DNA from: an uncultured Acidobacteriota bacterium
Lineage (GTDB): Bacteria > Acidobacteriota > Terriglobia > Terriglobales > Acidobacteriaceae
Direction: 5' to 3'
NCBI GenBank assembly: GCA_903832475.1
Contig: CAILBQ010000501.1
Location: 1-6,368, forward strand
Length of the DNA stretch: 6,368 nucleotides
Position numbers and translations under genes: made by a program. The notes under the pieces are model-generated. The model was not told the DNA's origin. It ran no database searches and worked only from the letters and a program-made list of their open reading frames with translations. This document shows positions 1 through 5,429 of this stretch, piece by piece. Every line of letters starts with the position of its first letter. Positions within the stretch are counted from its first letter, which is position 1.

Positions 1-189
1 ATGAAGAAAGAAATGGCCGAGTTCAACTCCGAAATCGCCAAGGCGCAACTCGACAGCCCTGAAATGAAAAAAGAGATGGCGCAGATGAGCGAAGAGATCG
101 CCAAGGCCCAGCTCGATAGCCCCGAAATGAAGAAAGAAATGGCCGAGCTCAGTTCGAAACTCGCCGAACTGCAAAGCGACAAGTTCAAG
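1..189 (+). repeat. Three tandem 63-nt coding repeats (21-residue helical unit)
   Basis: Units lie at 1-63, 64-126 and 127-189. The first two encode MKKEMA-x-x-x-x-EIAKAQLDSPE almost identically; the third begins MKKEMAE and diverges after about residue 10. DNA identity between units is high but includes synonymous changes, so this is an older, selected repeat rather than a fresh duplication. The array touches the window edge and may continue upstream. Confidence 0.85.
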
Positions 190-486
190 AAACTCACCGA
201 AGACATGAGCAAGAAAATCGACGCCGAAGTGCTTTCCGATCTCCAGGAAAAGTTCGGCGACATTCAGAGCTCCATCGGCGATATCCAGGGCAGCATCGGC
301 GAGCAGATGGGCCAGTTCGGCGAAAAGCAAGGCGAGCTCGGCGAGCGCATGGGCCAGCTCGGTGAAGAAATGGGCCGCATCGGCGAACAGCAGGGCCGAG
401 AAGCCGAGGAAGCCAGCCGCAAGGTGAAATCCCTGATCGACAAAGCCTACAAAGAGGGCAAAGCCAAACCCGTCGATCCCGAGTGA
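1..486 (+). CDS. C-terminal part of a repeat-rich helical protein, possibly the tail of an M56/BlaR1-like metallopeptidase (partial at 5' end)
   Basis: The frame is open from the first base and stops with TGA at 484-486, so the ATG at 1 is probably an internal Met and the gene starts upstream. The visible 161 residues contain no catalytic motif or membrane segment. Residues 1-63 are three copies of a 21-residue charged helical unit starting MKKEMA. Residues 64-85 are a linker. Residues 86-134 are seven heptads with a Gly-Asp/Glu start (GEQMGQF, GEKQGEL, GERMGQL and so on). The end is a basic/acidic helix finishing GKAKPVDPE. Long helical, Gly/Glu/Gln-rich tails ending near 'I-D-x-A-x-x-x-G-K-A-x-P-V' remind me of the extracytoplasmic tails of acidobacterial M56 (BlaR1-type) peptidases. 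This is recollection; the peptidase domain is outside the window. A generic coiled-coil surface protein is the alternative. That it is a real coding region is much surer than its identity. Confidence 0.8.
   Translation: MKKEMAEFNSEIAKAQLDSPEMKKEMAQMSEEIAKAQLDSPEMKKEMAELSSKLAELQSDKFKKLTEDMSKKIDAEVLSDLQEKFGDIQSSIGDIQGSIGEQMGQFGEKQGELGERMGQLGEEMGRIGEQQGREAEEASRKVKSLIDKAYKEGKAKPVDPE
256..402 (+). repeat. Seven tandem 21-nt repeats encoding glycine-led heptads
   Basis: Residues 86-134 of the first gene divide exactly into seven units of seven residues: GDIQSSI, GDIQGSI, GEQMGQF, GEKQGEL, GERMGQL, GEEMGRI, GEQQGRE. Position 1 is always Gly and position 2 is Asp or Glu. Position 5 is Gly from the second unit on, and position 7 is Ile, Phe or Leu in the first six units. 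This gives an alternating GxxxGxx spacing. Confidence 0.85.
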
Positions 487-547
487 GTTGGCGGCAATCC
501 AGTACCTTCTTCGCGGCAGCTCCGGCAGCAACGTACGGTTCGGGTGC

Positions 548-584
548 CCCATCCTTGACCGCGTTTCGTGCGGACAAGGGTGGG
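548..584. repeat. Intergenic hairpin, probably a dispersed acidobacterial palindromic element
   Basis: The arms are 548-562 and 570-584, 15 bp long with one G-T pair and one A-A mismatch, around a 7-nt loop. No T-run follows on either strand, so it is not a standard intrinsic terminator. The ends read GGGTGCCCCATCC and AAGGGTGGGAC, a sequence style I recall as recurrent in acidobacterial intergenic regions. That recurrence cannot be verified from one copy. Confidence 0.55.
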
Positions 585-628
585 ACGGGGAGAGACCGCT
601 GTTGTATAGCAGATCGAGAGCCGGTAAG

Positions 629-657
629 TTGACAAGCCACTGAACCAGGCGTAGAAC
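629..657 (+). promoter_or_regulatory. Candidate sigma70-like promoter for the beta-helix gene
   Basis: A perfect -35 hexamer TTGACA (629-634) is followed, after exactly 17 bases, by TAGAAC (652-657), which matches four of six -10 positions. It would start transcription near 664, leaving a leader of about 200 bases before the ATG at 862. The -10 lacks the conserved final T, so this is only a candidate. Confidence 0.35.
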
Positions 658-861
658 GTGGGCGTAATCTGCTGCGGTGCCAACCCGCTCCAGATCACGC
701 TTTCTTTTTGCTCGCCGTCGCAATCCATGACTCGACCCATGCTCACGATTGCGCAATCCTGAAATGTGCGCGCCCCCTGCGCGCAGTCACGTCTCCCGCG
801 TGATCAGCTGGAACACGATGGCTGCGCCAACGCCGATCGCGTTCTGATCAGCGAGGTACGC

Positions 862-2199
862 ATGGACACTGAATTCATTCTCCCTTTGCGTGCTGCACAA
901 ACGCTTGCCTTGGTTCTTTTTGTCTCAACCCTTCCCGCGCTCGCTGCCAACTGGCACGTCGCAACATCCGGCGCCGACACTCCCACCTGCGGAGCCAGCA
1001 TGGCCAACGCCTGCCTCACCATCCAGTACACGCTCGACAACCGCGCCCGCAACTACGATGTGGTGATCATCAACCCCGGCACCTACGCCGAAGCGCTCAC
1101 GCTGCGAAAAAGTATCATCCTCAACGGAGTCAAACCCGGCCGGGTGATCGTGAACCCACAAGGAACCAGCACCGCAGTGACGGTGAATTCAGGCGTCACG
1201 GCAGAGCTCGAATACATGACCCTCACCGGCGGCGCCCAGGGAGGCGATGTCTTCTTCCCCGTCGGAGGCATCAACAACAACGGCGCGCTTGCGCTCTTCC
1301 AGGTTAAGGTGCAGGGCAATTCCTCCCAGCCGAATTCATCGATGTACACCCCTGGCATCGGCGGCATCCTGAATTCTGGAATTCTCAACATCTATGCCAG
1401 CACCATTTCCGGCAATTACGTTTCCGGAGGTTGTGATGATGTCGGCGGCATCCGCAATCTAGGCACGCTCTTCATGGACTACAGCACCCTCAGCAATAAC
1501 TCCGCCGGCGGCGCGCCCTCCTGCTCCTCGGGCCCGGGCGGCATCATCGGATCGACCGACGGTTTATTCAACCTGGGCAACCTCACCATCGACACCACGT
1601 TGATCTCTGGAAACACCATCGCCACCAACGGCGGCTCGTTCACCATCACCCGCAGCACGCTAACTGGCGCGGGCACAGCCCTGGCGCTCTTTCAGCCCGC
1701 CACGCTCGTGAACAGCACCATCTCCGGCAACTCAACCGCCGTCAGCATGGTCAGCGGATTCTATGGCTATAACGGCCTGATCTCGCTCTTCAACAGCACC
1801 GTGTCGAACAACGGCGTCGGTCTCAGCGGCACAGGAAATTCCTTCATCAGCCTCCAAAATACGATCCTCGGCGGCAACGGGACAGATTGCGGCGGCTCCA
1901 GCCTCTACGGCAGCTACAACATCATTCAGAACGACAGCGGATGCACCATGCTCAGCCCCACCGACAACCTGCTCGGCATCTCGCCCAGTCTCGGCCCGCT
2001 ACGCTACAACGACGGCCCTACACCCACCATGATGCCCCTTGTTGGTAGCCCTGCCATCAATGCCGGTACACCGGGCGGCTGCACTGATGAGAACAATCAT
2101 CCGCTCACGACCGATCAACGCGTGCTCCCTCGCCCCTCGGGAGGTGCCTGCGACATCGGCGCGGTCGAAGTCCAGCCCAATGACCCAGGCCGCTACTGA
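862..2199 (+). CDS. Secreted choice-of-anchor-Q / parallel beta-helix repeat protein
   Basis: A 445-residue exported protein predicted to fold as a right-handed parallel beta-helix. I chose ATG 862 over the in-frame GTG at 766 because it has a GAGG ribosome site five bases upstream and places a signal peptide at the very N-terminus: hydrophobic TLALVLFVSTLPALA with likely cleavage after ALA at residue 28. The mature start, with C43 and C51 and 'ACLTIQYTLDN', resembles the entry of beta-helix domains. The middle has recurrent rungs such as STISGN, STLSNN and STVSNN, typical of PbH1 repeats. The C-terminus (residues about 405-436: DQRVLPRPSGGACDIGAVE) is the hallmark of choice-of-anchor Q proteins; C407 and C430 could form a disulfide. 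Such proteins are surface or secreted. Ligand, polysaccharide activity or adhesion role cannot be read from the sequence, and no catalytic site is evident. Confidence 0.88.
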   Translation: MDTEFILPLRAAQTLALVLFVSTLPALAANWHVATSGADTPTCGASMANACLTIQYTLDNRARNYDVVIINPGTYAEALTLRKSIILNGVKPGRVIVNPQGTSTAVTVNSGVTAELEYMTLTGGAQGGDVFFPVGGINNNGALALFQVKVQGNSSQPNSSMYTPGIGGILNSGILNIYASTISGNYVSGGCDDVGGIRNLGTLFMDYSTLSNNSAGGAPSCSSGPGGIIGSTDGLFNLGNLTIDTTLISGNTIATNGGSFTITRSTLTGAGTALALFQPATLVNSTISGNSTAVSMVSGFYGYNGLISLFNSTVSNNGVGLSGTGNSFISLQNTILGGNGTDCGGSSLYGSYNIIQNDSGCTMLSPTDNLLGISPSLGPLRYNDGPTPTMMPLVGSPAINAGTPGGCTDENNHPLTTDQRVLPRPSGGACDIGAVEVQPNDPGRY

Positions 2200-2242
2200 A
2201 TCAGGCATGCATCTTCAAAGTCGCAAGCTCTTTGCAAGTGCG

Positions 2243-2276
2243 ACGCCGGTCACCGAATGCCTTCGGTGGCCGGCGT
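2243..2276 (+). repeat. Strong 15-bp hairpin between the beta-helix gene and the next gene
   Basis: The arms 2243-2257 and 2262-2276 pair over 15 bp with a TGCC loop. The single imperfection is a T-G pair on the plus strand (it would be A-C on the minus strand), so the RNA structure is favoured on the plus strand. No T-run follows, so a classical terminator is unlikely. It spans the upstream ATG at 2257 and ends next to TATACT (2276-2281). It may be an extragenic palindrome, an mRNA stabiliser for the upstream gene, or a translation-blocking leader element. Confidence 0.7.
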
Positions 2277-2281
2277 ATACT
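2276..2281 (+). promoter_or_regulatory. Candidate -10 element TATACT, possible leaderless start
   Basis: TATACT matches five of six positions of the -10 consensus and lies eight bases before the ATG at 2290. Transcription would therefore start close to or at that codon. No -35 match is seen 17 bases upstream, where the hairpin lies, and no Shine-Dalgarno sequence precedes the ATG. The call is weak but consistent with a leaderless mRNA. Confidence 0.3.
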
Positions 2282-2289
2282 CCTCAGCC

Positions 2290-2916
2290 ATGCTGGCAGT
2301 CCTCAATGGATCGGGCTTTTCCCTCGCCGCGTTTCTTGAAAACACCACCACCCTCACCGTTGTGGTCGCCTTCGCCGGCTATCTCGCCACCATGATGAGC
2401 GCCCGCATGCTGGCCCGCCGCCGCGACAAGCTGGACCTGGTCAACCGGCGCCTCAACGAGTTCTATGGCCCGCTCTACGTCGCTTCCCAGGCGGGCCACA
2501 TCGCCTATCGCTCTCTTCTGAAAAAACAGGGCAAGACCCAGACCCATCCCATCACCGACGAAGACCTAAAGGAATGGGTTCTCTGGATGACCACCATCTT
2601 CATGCCGCTCAATGACGTTCGCGAGAAGATCATCATCGAGAAGGCCTACCTCATCATCGAAGAGCAAATGCCGCACTGCCTGCTCGAATTCGTAACTCAC
2701 GTGGTGGGCTACAAGGCCGTCATGGCGAAGTGGCAGGAAGGCAACTTCACCGAACGCCGCTCCACCATCGGCTGGCCTCCCGAATTCGACGGCTACGTCC
2801 AGCGCTCCTACGAAGCGCTCAAAGCGGAACAAACCCGCCTGCTCCACGCCGCCACTTGGCGCTTGTACCAGAGAATCCGCCGCAAACATTCTCCTGGTTC
2901 TGTATTCCGACACTGA
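2290..2916 (+). CDS. Uncharacterised single-pass membrane protein
   Basis: A 208-residue protein with one predicted membrane helix (about residues 20-40, TLTVVVAFAGYLATMM) followed by a basic stop-transfer region (RMLARRRDK). The remainder is a soluble, probably cytoplasmic, helical domain. Visible conserved-looking stretches are LDLVNRRLNEFYGPLY (48-63), IFMPLNDVREKIIIEKAYLI (103-122) and MPHCLLEFVTHVVGYKAVMAKW (127-148). These recall a widespread family of unassigned bacterial proteins with 'LYGPL' and 'FMPLN' motifs, to which I cannot attach a function. Start choice: ATG 2257 would add 11 residues but sits inside the 2243-2276 hairpin, while ATG 2290 follows a TATACT box. Neither has a Shine-Dalgarno sequence. 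It may be co-transcribed with the small gene 46 bases downstream. The stop codon lies in a short palindrome (GACAC-TGA-GTGTC). Confidence 0.78.
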   Translation: MLAVLNGSGFSLAAFLENTTTLTVVVAFAGYLATMMSARMLARRRDKLDLVNRRLNEFYGPLYVASQAGHIAYRSLLKKQGKTQTHPITDEDLKEWVLWMTTIFMPLNDVREKIIIEKAYLIIEEQMPHCLLEFVTHVVGYKAVMAKWQEGNFTERRSTIGWPPEFDGYVQRSYEALKAEQTRLLHAATWRLYQRIRRKHSPGSVFRH

Positions 2917-2962
2917 GTGTCTGAGCGATAATCGAGTCAGCAAAAGCGATCAGGATACCGAG

Positions 2963-3247
2963 TTGGCGAATCTGAAGAGTATGTCGTTACCGGAACGAAC
3001 CACGGCTGTCGTGGCAGCAGTATCAGGGCTTCTCTTATTCGCACTTTACTGGCACTACTTCAAAACTTGCCCGGAAACTCCTGACGTTTCCACCGGTCAT
3101 GTCTACCCACTCGACAATCGCGGACATTTTCTATATTTAACGTTGATGCAGTTTCGCATATTCGACGCGAATTTAGCTCTGATGTTCTTAAGCATCGTAT
3201 GCACCGCCGTTGCTAGATTCCTCTCGAGGCGAGGCCAGAAACCATAG
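2963..3247 (+). CDS. Small two-helix membrane protein of unknown function
   Basis: A 94-residue protein with membrane helices at about residues 13-32 (TAVVAAVSGLLLFALYW) and 66-86 (FDANLALMFLSIVCTAVARF). They are joined by a loop with PETPDVSTGHVYPLDNRGHF. I recall similar small acidobacterial and proteobacterial proteins with a 'tG-x-x-YPL-x-N-x-G-x-x-x-YLT' loop and no assigned role; this is unverified. The TTG start at 2963 is preferred because AGGA (2952-2955) lies seven bases before it. The later ATG at 2981 has purines too close to serve as a ribosome site. It lies 46 bases after the preceding gene on the same strand, so an operon is plausible. Base composition is noticeably more AT-rich than the flanking genes, and a TTG start usually means low expression. 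Not recognised as part of any system. Confidence 0.65.
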   Translation: MANLKSMSLPERTTAVVAAVSGLLLFALYWHYFKTCPETPDVSTGHVYPLDNRGHFLYLTLMQFRIFDANLALMFLSIVCTAVARFLSRRGQKP

Positions 3248-3266
3248 TCCTCCTTCTCGTGGAGGG

Positions 3267-3305
3267 AAAATCTCGGGTTCAACCTCGACTCTCTTGAAAC
3301 CCGAG
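3267..3305 (-). terminator. Minus-strand hairpin with short T-run, likely terminator of the four-helix membrane gene
   Basis: The arms 3272-3282 and 3294-3305 form CTCGGGTT/AACCCGAG plus CAA/TTG with one bulged base. Read on the minus strand, the stem is followed by ATTTTCCC (3271-3264), a modest U-run. On the plus strand no T-run follows. It lies about 135 bases after the stop of the 3441-3842 gene. It occupies the same position relative to the ahcY-like remnant (3320-3358) as the real ahcY terminator does to ahcY, with GCATGG next to the stem in both. Confidence 0.5.
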
Positions 3306-3319
3306 ACCATGCCTCAAGA

Positions 3320-3358
3320 TTATTGGCGATACGTTTCTGGCTTGTAAGGCCTTTCGAC
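3320..3358 (-). pseudogene. Decayed fragment of an S-adenosylhomocysteine hydrolase 3' end
   Basis: The minus-strand reading frame encodes VERPYKPETYRQ followed by TAA. The real ahcY in this window ends VEGPYKPDTYRY followed by TAG at 3937-3975, exactly 617 bases away. Over the core 33 bases (3327-3359 against 3944-3976) 29 are identical. Of the four differences two are synonymous, one is Asp to Glu and one is Gly to Arg. The final Tyr, which in SAH hydrolases belongs to the NAD-contacting C-terminal tail of the partner subunit, is Gln. An in-frame TAG precedes the Val, and similarity stops there, so this is a fragment and not a gene. The direction and downstream hairpin match ahcY. Confidence 0.65.
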
Positions 3359-3440
3359 CTAAGCGCACACGTAAGGGGCCGCCCTACGTCGCAACTCGGC
3401 GACCCTGGCGCAGTATTATCCATCGCAAACGCGCAAAAGC

Positions 3441-3842
3441 CTAGCCCTTCTCAGCAGCCTTCTTCTTCAACGGATCGCCAAACAGCACCAACCCAAACCA
3501 GACAGCGAATACCACGTACACCGCGGCCGCCGCAAGAATCACCGGCGACCGTCCGGCCCCAAAAGCAGCCTTCCCTAGCGCCGACGCCATGATCCCGAAG
3601 TGCAGAAAATTTCCCATCGCAATCGGCCGCCCATAGATGCCGCCAATCAAGCTCACCCGCGCCATCCAGTTCATCATCGCGAATCCAAGGTACAGCCCAC
3701 CCGCAGCCTGCACCAGCAGGACCACCATGGGCTGCGCCGATCCACCGATGCGCACGATCACTTCCTGCGGCGCAAAGGTCAACAGCAACCCAAGCACCAT
3801 CATTACCGCAGCACTCAACAACATCAGAATTCTAGTTTGCAT
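3441..3842 (-). CDS. Four-helix integral membrane protein of unknown function
   Basis: A 133-residue protein with four predicted membrane helices at about residues 5-24, 38-60, 72-93 and 100-122, short loops and a basic C-terminal tail (DPLKKKAAEKG). Motif-like stretches include FAPQEV (23-28), LVQAAGGLYLGFAMMNWM (43-60) and YGRPIAMGNFLHF (70-82). It resembles other small unassigned four-helix bacterial membrane proteins, but I recognise no transporter or enzyme signature. The ATG at 3842 has GAAG seven bases upstream. It lies downstream of ahcY on the same strand, but the ahcY terminator separates them, so it probably has its own promoter in 3843-3883. An 8-bp inverted repeat (3839-3846 with 3861-3868) overlaps its start codon. 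It sits between the two copies of the ahcY 3' end, which suggests it arrived with, or was trapped by, that rearrangement. Confidence 0.75.
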   Translation of the reverse strand: MQTRILMLLSAAVMMVLGLLLTFAPQEVIVRIGGSAQPMVVLLVQAAGGLYLGFAMMNWMARVSLIGGIYGRPIAMGNFLHFGIMASALGKAAFGAGRSPVILAAAAVYVVFAVWFGLVLFGDPLKKKAAEKG

Positions 3843-3868
3843 ATCGAAGCTTCAAGCATACGATATGC
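3839..3868. promoter_or_regulatory. 8-bp inverted repeat over the start of the four-helix membrane gene
   Basis: GCATATCG (3839-3846) and CGATATGC (3861-3868) are perfect inverted repeats separated by 14 bases, which include part of a GAAGCTTC palindrome (3846-3853). The repeat covers the ATG and the ribosome-binding region of the minus-strand gene. It could be an operator or an RNA hairpin limiting translation. The ATATCG half also occurs in the ahcY/regulator intergenic region. Confidence 0.35.
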
Positions 3869-3883
3869 GTCCTCGCAGAAGAC

Positions 3884-3916
3884 AAAAAGCAGCCCCGGCA
3901 CAAGACCAGGGCTGCT
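3884..3916 (-). terminator. ahcY: Intrinsic terminator of ahcY
   Basis: Read on the minus strand, 8-bp arms AGCAGCCC (3916-3909) and GGGCTGCT (3895-3888) close a loop with two further G-C pairs past one mismatch. The T-run is TTTTT (3888-3884), of which the first T belongs to the stem, followed by GTCTTC. The stem begins 20 bases after the ahcY stop codon. This is a textbook rho-independent terminator and separates ahcY from the membrane gene downstream. Confidence 0.85.
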
Positions 3917-3936
3917 CCATGCAACAACAGATGCGG

Positions 3937-5382
3937 CTAGTACCGATACGTATCCGGCTTGTAGGGCCCTTCGACCGGTACGCCGAGATAATCCGCCTGC
4001 TTCTTGGTAAGCGTCGTCAATTTCACGCCGATCTTTTCGAGATGTAGCCGTGCTACTTCCTCGTCGAGATGCTTCGGCAGCACGTACACACCGATCTTGT
4101 AGCTGTCCCGCTTCGCCCACAGATCCAGCTGCGCCAGCGTCTGGTTGGCAAAGCTGTTCGACATCACAAAGCTCGGATGCCCAGTCGCGCAGCCCAGGTT
4201 CACCAGCCGGCCCTCGGCGAGCACGAAGATCGAGTGCCCGGCCTTTCCTGAAGTGCCAGGGAAGTTGTACTGGTCCACCTGCGGCTTGATGTTGATCTTC
4301 TCCACGCCCTTTTCGTTGTTGAGCAGATCGATCTGGATCTCGTTGTCAAAGTGGCCGATGTTGCAAACAATCGCCTGGTCCTTCATGTGCTTCATGTGCT
4401 CGAGCGTGATGATGTCCACGTTGCCCGTGCAGGTCACATAGATATCGCCGCGACCCAGCGTGTCTTCGATGGTCGTCACTTCAAACCCTTCCATCGCCGC
4501 CTGCAATGCATTGATCGGGTCAACCTCTGTCACAATGACGCGAGCGCCCATCCCGCGCAGCGAGTGCGCCGAACCCTTGCCCACGTCGCCATAGCCGCAG
4601 ATCACGGCAACCTTGCCGGCCACCATCACATCGGTCGCGCGCTTGATGCCGTCGGCCAGCGACTCGCGGCATCCATACAGGTTGTCAAACTTCGACTTGG
4701 TCACCGAGTCATTCACGTTGATGGCCGGCACCAGCAGCTTGCCCTGCTCCATCATCTTGTAGAGGCGATGCACACCCGTCGTCGTCTCTTCCGAGACGCC
4801 GCGCCACGCCTTGGCCACGGTGTGCCAGTGCTGCGGATCCTCGGCAAATACCTTCTTCAGCAGGTCCTTGATGACCGCCTCTTCGTGGCTGCCGGAGGGG
4901 CTGTCGACCCACTTGTCGCCATTCTCCAGCTCATAACCCTTGTGAATCAGCAGTGTCACGTCGCCGCCATCGTCGACCACCAGCTCAGGCCCCTTGCCGC
5001 CCTTGTGCGCCAGCGCCTGGTACGTGCACCACCAGTACTCTTCGAGCGACTCGCCCTTCCAGGCAAACACCGGCACGCCCGCCGCGGCAATGGCCGCCGC
5101 CGCATGGTCCTGCGTCGAAAAAATGTTGCAGCTCGCCCAGCGCACATCCGCGCCAAGGCTCACCAGCGTCTCAATCAGGACCGCTGTCTGGATCGTCATG
5201 TGCAGCGAGCCGGTGATGCGCACGCCCTCGAGCGGCTTGCCCGCCGCGTACTTGTTGCGAATCGACACCAGGCCTGGCATCTCGTGCTCGGCAATGCTGA
5301 TTTCCTTGCGGCCCCAGTCGGCCAGGGACATGTCGGCGACTTTGTAATCCGTGGTTGCGACTTCGAGTGTTGAAGTTGCCAT
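3937..5382 (-). CDS. ahcY: S-adenosylhomocysteine hydrolase (adenosylhomocysteinase)
   Basis: This cytoplasmic NAD-dependent enzyme reversibly splits S-adenosylhomocysteine into adenosine and homocysteine. It relieves product inhibition of methyltransferases and feeds the methionine cycle. The protein is full length at 481 residues, about 40-50 longer than the human enzyme. Much of the difference is the segment typical of many bacterial forms around residues 147-190. Signatures: SCNIFSTQDHAAAAI (84-98), VDDGGD (136-141), SEETTTGVHRLY (197-208), VNDSVTKSKFDNLYGC (223-238) and the NAD-binding GYGDVGKG (263-270). By comparison with the human enzyme the catalytic residues are D138, E199, K229, D233, N234, C238 and H344, all present. 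The C-terminal tail YKPDTYRY carries K475 and Y479, which reach the partner's NAD. ATG 5382 has an ideal AAGGAG seven bases upstream. It is divergent from an ArsR-methyltransferase regulator gene and has its own terminator. Confidence 0.98.
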   Translation of the reverse strand: MATSTLEVATTDYKVADMSLADWGRKEISIAEHEMPGLVSIRNKYAAGKPLEGVRITGSLHMTIQTAVLIETLVSLGADVRWASCNIFSTQDHAAAAIAAAGVPVFAWKGESLEEYWWCTYQALAHKGGKGPELVVDDGGDVTLLIHKGYELENGDKWVDSPSGSHEEAVIKDLLKKVFAEDPQHWHTVAKAWRGVSEETTTGVHRLYKMMEQGKLLVPAINVNDSVTKSKFDNLYGCRESLADGIKRATDVMVAGKVAVICGYGDVGKGSAHSLRGMGARVIVTEVDPINALQAAMEGFEVTTIEDTLGRGDIYVTCTGNVDIITLEHMKHMKDQAIVCNIGHFDNEIQIDLLNNEKGVEKINIKPQVDQYNFPGTSGKAGHSIFVLAEGRLVNLGCATGHPSFVMSNSFANQTLAQLDLWAKRDSYKIGVYVLPKHLDEEVARLHLEKIGVKLTTLTKKQADYLGVPVEGPYKPDTYRY

Positions 5383-5389
5383 GCTGTAT

Positions 5390-5395
5390 CTCCTT
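5390..5395 (-). promoter_or_regulatory. ahcY: Ribosome-binding site of ahcY
   Basis: On the minus strand the sequence is AAGGAG, seven bases before the ATG at 5382. This near-perfect Shine-Dalgarno fixes the start and predicts strong translation. It directly abuts the left half of the palindromic region, so a protein bound there would also crowd this leader. Confidence 0.85.
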
Positions 5396-5429
5396 ATATC
5401 GTTACATCGTGATATATTGATTCGTATCA
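5395..5429. promoter_or_regulatory. Divergent promoter/operator region between ahcY and the ArsR-methyltransferase gene
   Basis: The two start codons are separated by 57 bases. Within this lie two overlapping inverted repeats with equal 10-base spacers: TATATC (5395-5400) with GATATA (5411-5416), and TGATA (5410-5414) with TATCA (5425-5429). The three half-sites and their AT-rich character fit the operator of a dimeric winged-helix repressor of the ArsR family. They overlap where the -10 regions of both genes must lie. I cannot assign -10/-35 hexamers with confidence. The ahcY leader is too short for a SAM or SAH riboswitch, so protein control is the likelier mode. Confidence 0.55.

Larger units (their letters stand above)
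487..861. other. Intergenic region without a convincing gene
   Basis: This is 375 bases between the stop of the first gene and the chosen start of the beta-helix gene. It holds the 548-584 hairpin, a candidate promoter at 629-657 and a short 7-bp hairpin (767-773 with 779-785). Open frames here on the minus strand have low-complexity translations rich in Arg and Cys, overlap the hairpin or the neighbouring gene, and show no recognisable domain. I see no RNA gene and no terminator for the first gene. Confidence 0.6.

Noticed and set aside
447..746. Minus-strand open frame across the first intergenic region
   Set aside because: It overlaps the 3' end of the first gene and the 548-584 hairpin. 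The product is Arg/Thr/Cys-rich with no domain, and no ribosome site was evident.
766..861. N-terminal extension of the beta-helix gene from GTG 766
   Set aside because: It would put 32 polar residues before a clear signal peptide. ATG 862 has a GAGG ribosome site and gives the expected export signal at the N-terminus.
2220..2244. GTCGCA/TGCGAC inverted repeat after the beta-helix gene as a terminator
   Set aside because: A six-base stem with a long 13-base loop and no T-run; the adjacent 2243-2276 hairpin is far stronger.
3249..3265. Small CCTCC/GGAGG hairpin after the two-helix gene as its terminator
   Set aside because: Only five base pairs with a seven-base loop and no T-run on the plus strand; too weak to call.
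3323..4047. Plus-strand open frames across the four-helix membrane gene and ahcY terminator
   Set aside because: They run antisense to the membrane gene, whose minus-strand product has four clean hydrophobic helices. The plus translations are Pro/Gln/His/Arg-rich shadows crossing a terminator.
4351..5373. Long open frame of 340 codons on the plus strand opposite ahcY
   Set aside because: It is the antisense shadow of a clearly identified full-length ahcY. The translation is rich in His, Arg and Ala with no domain, as expected from the complement of a GC-rich gene.
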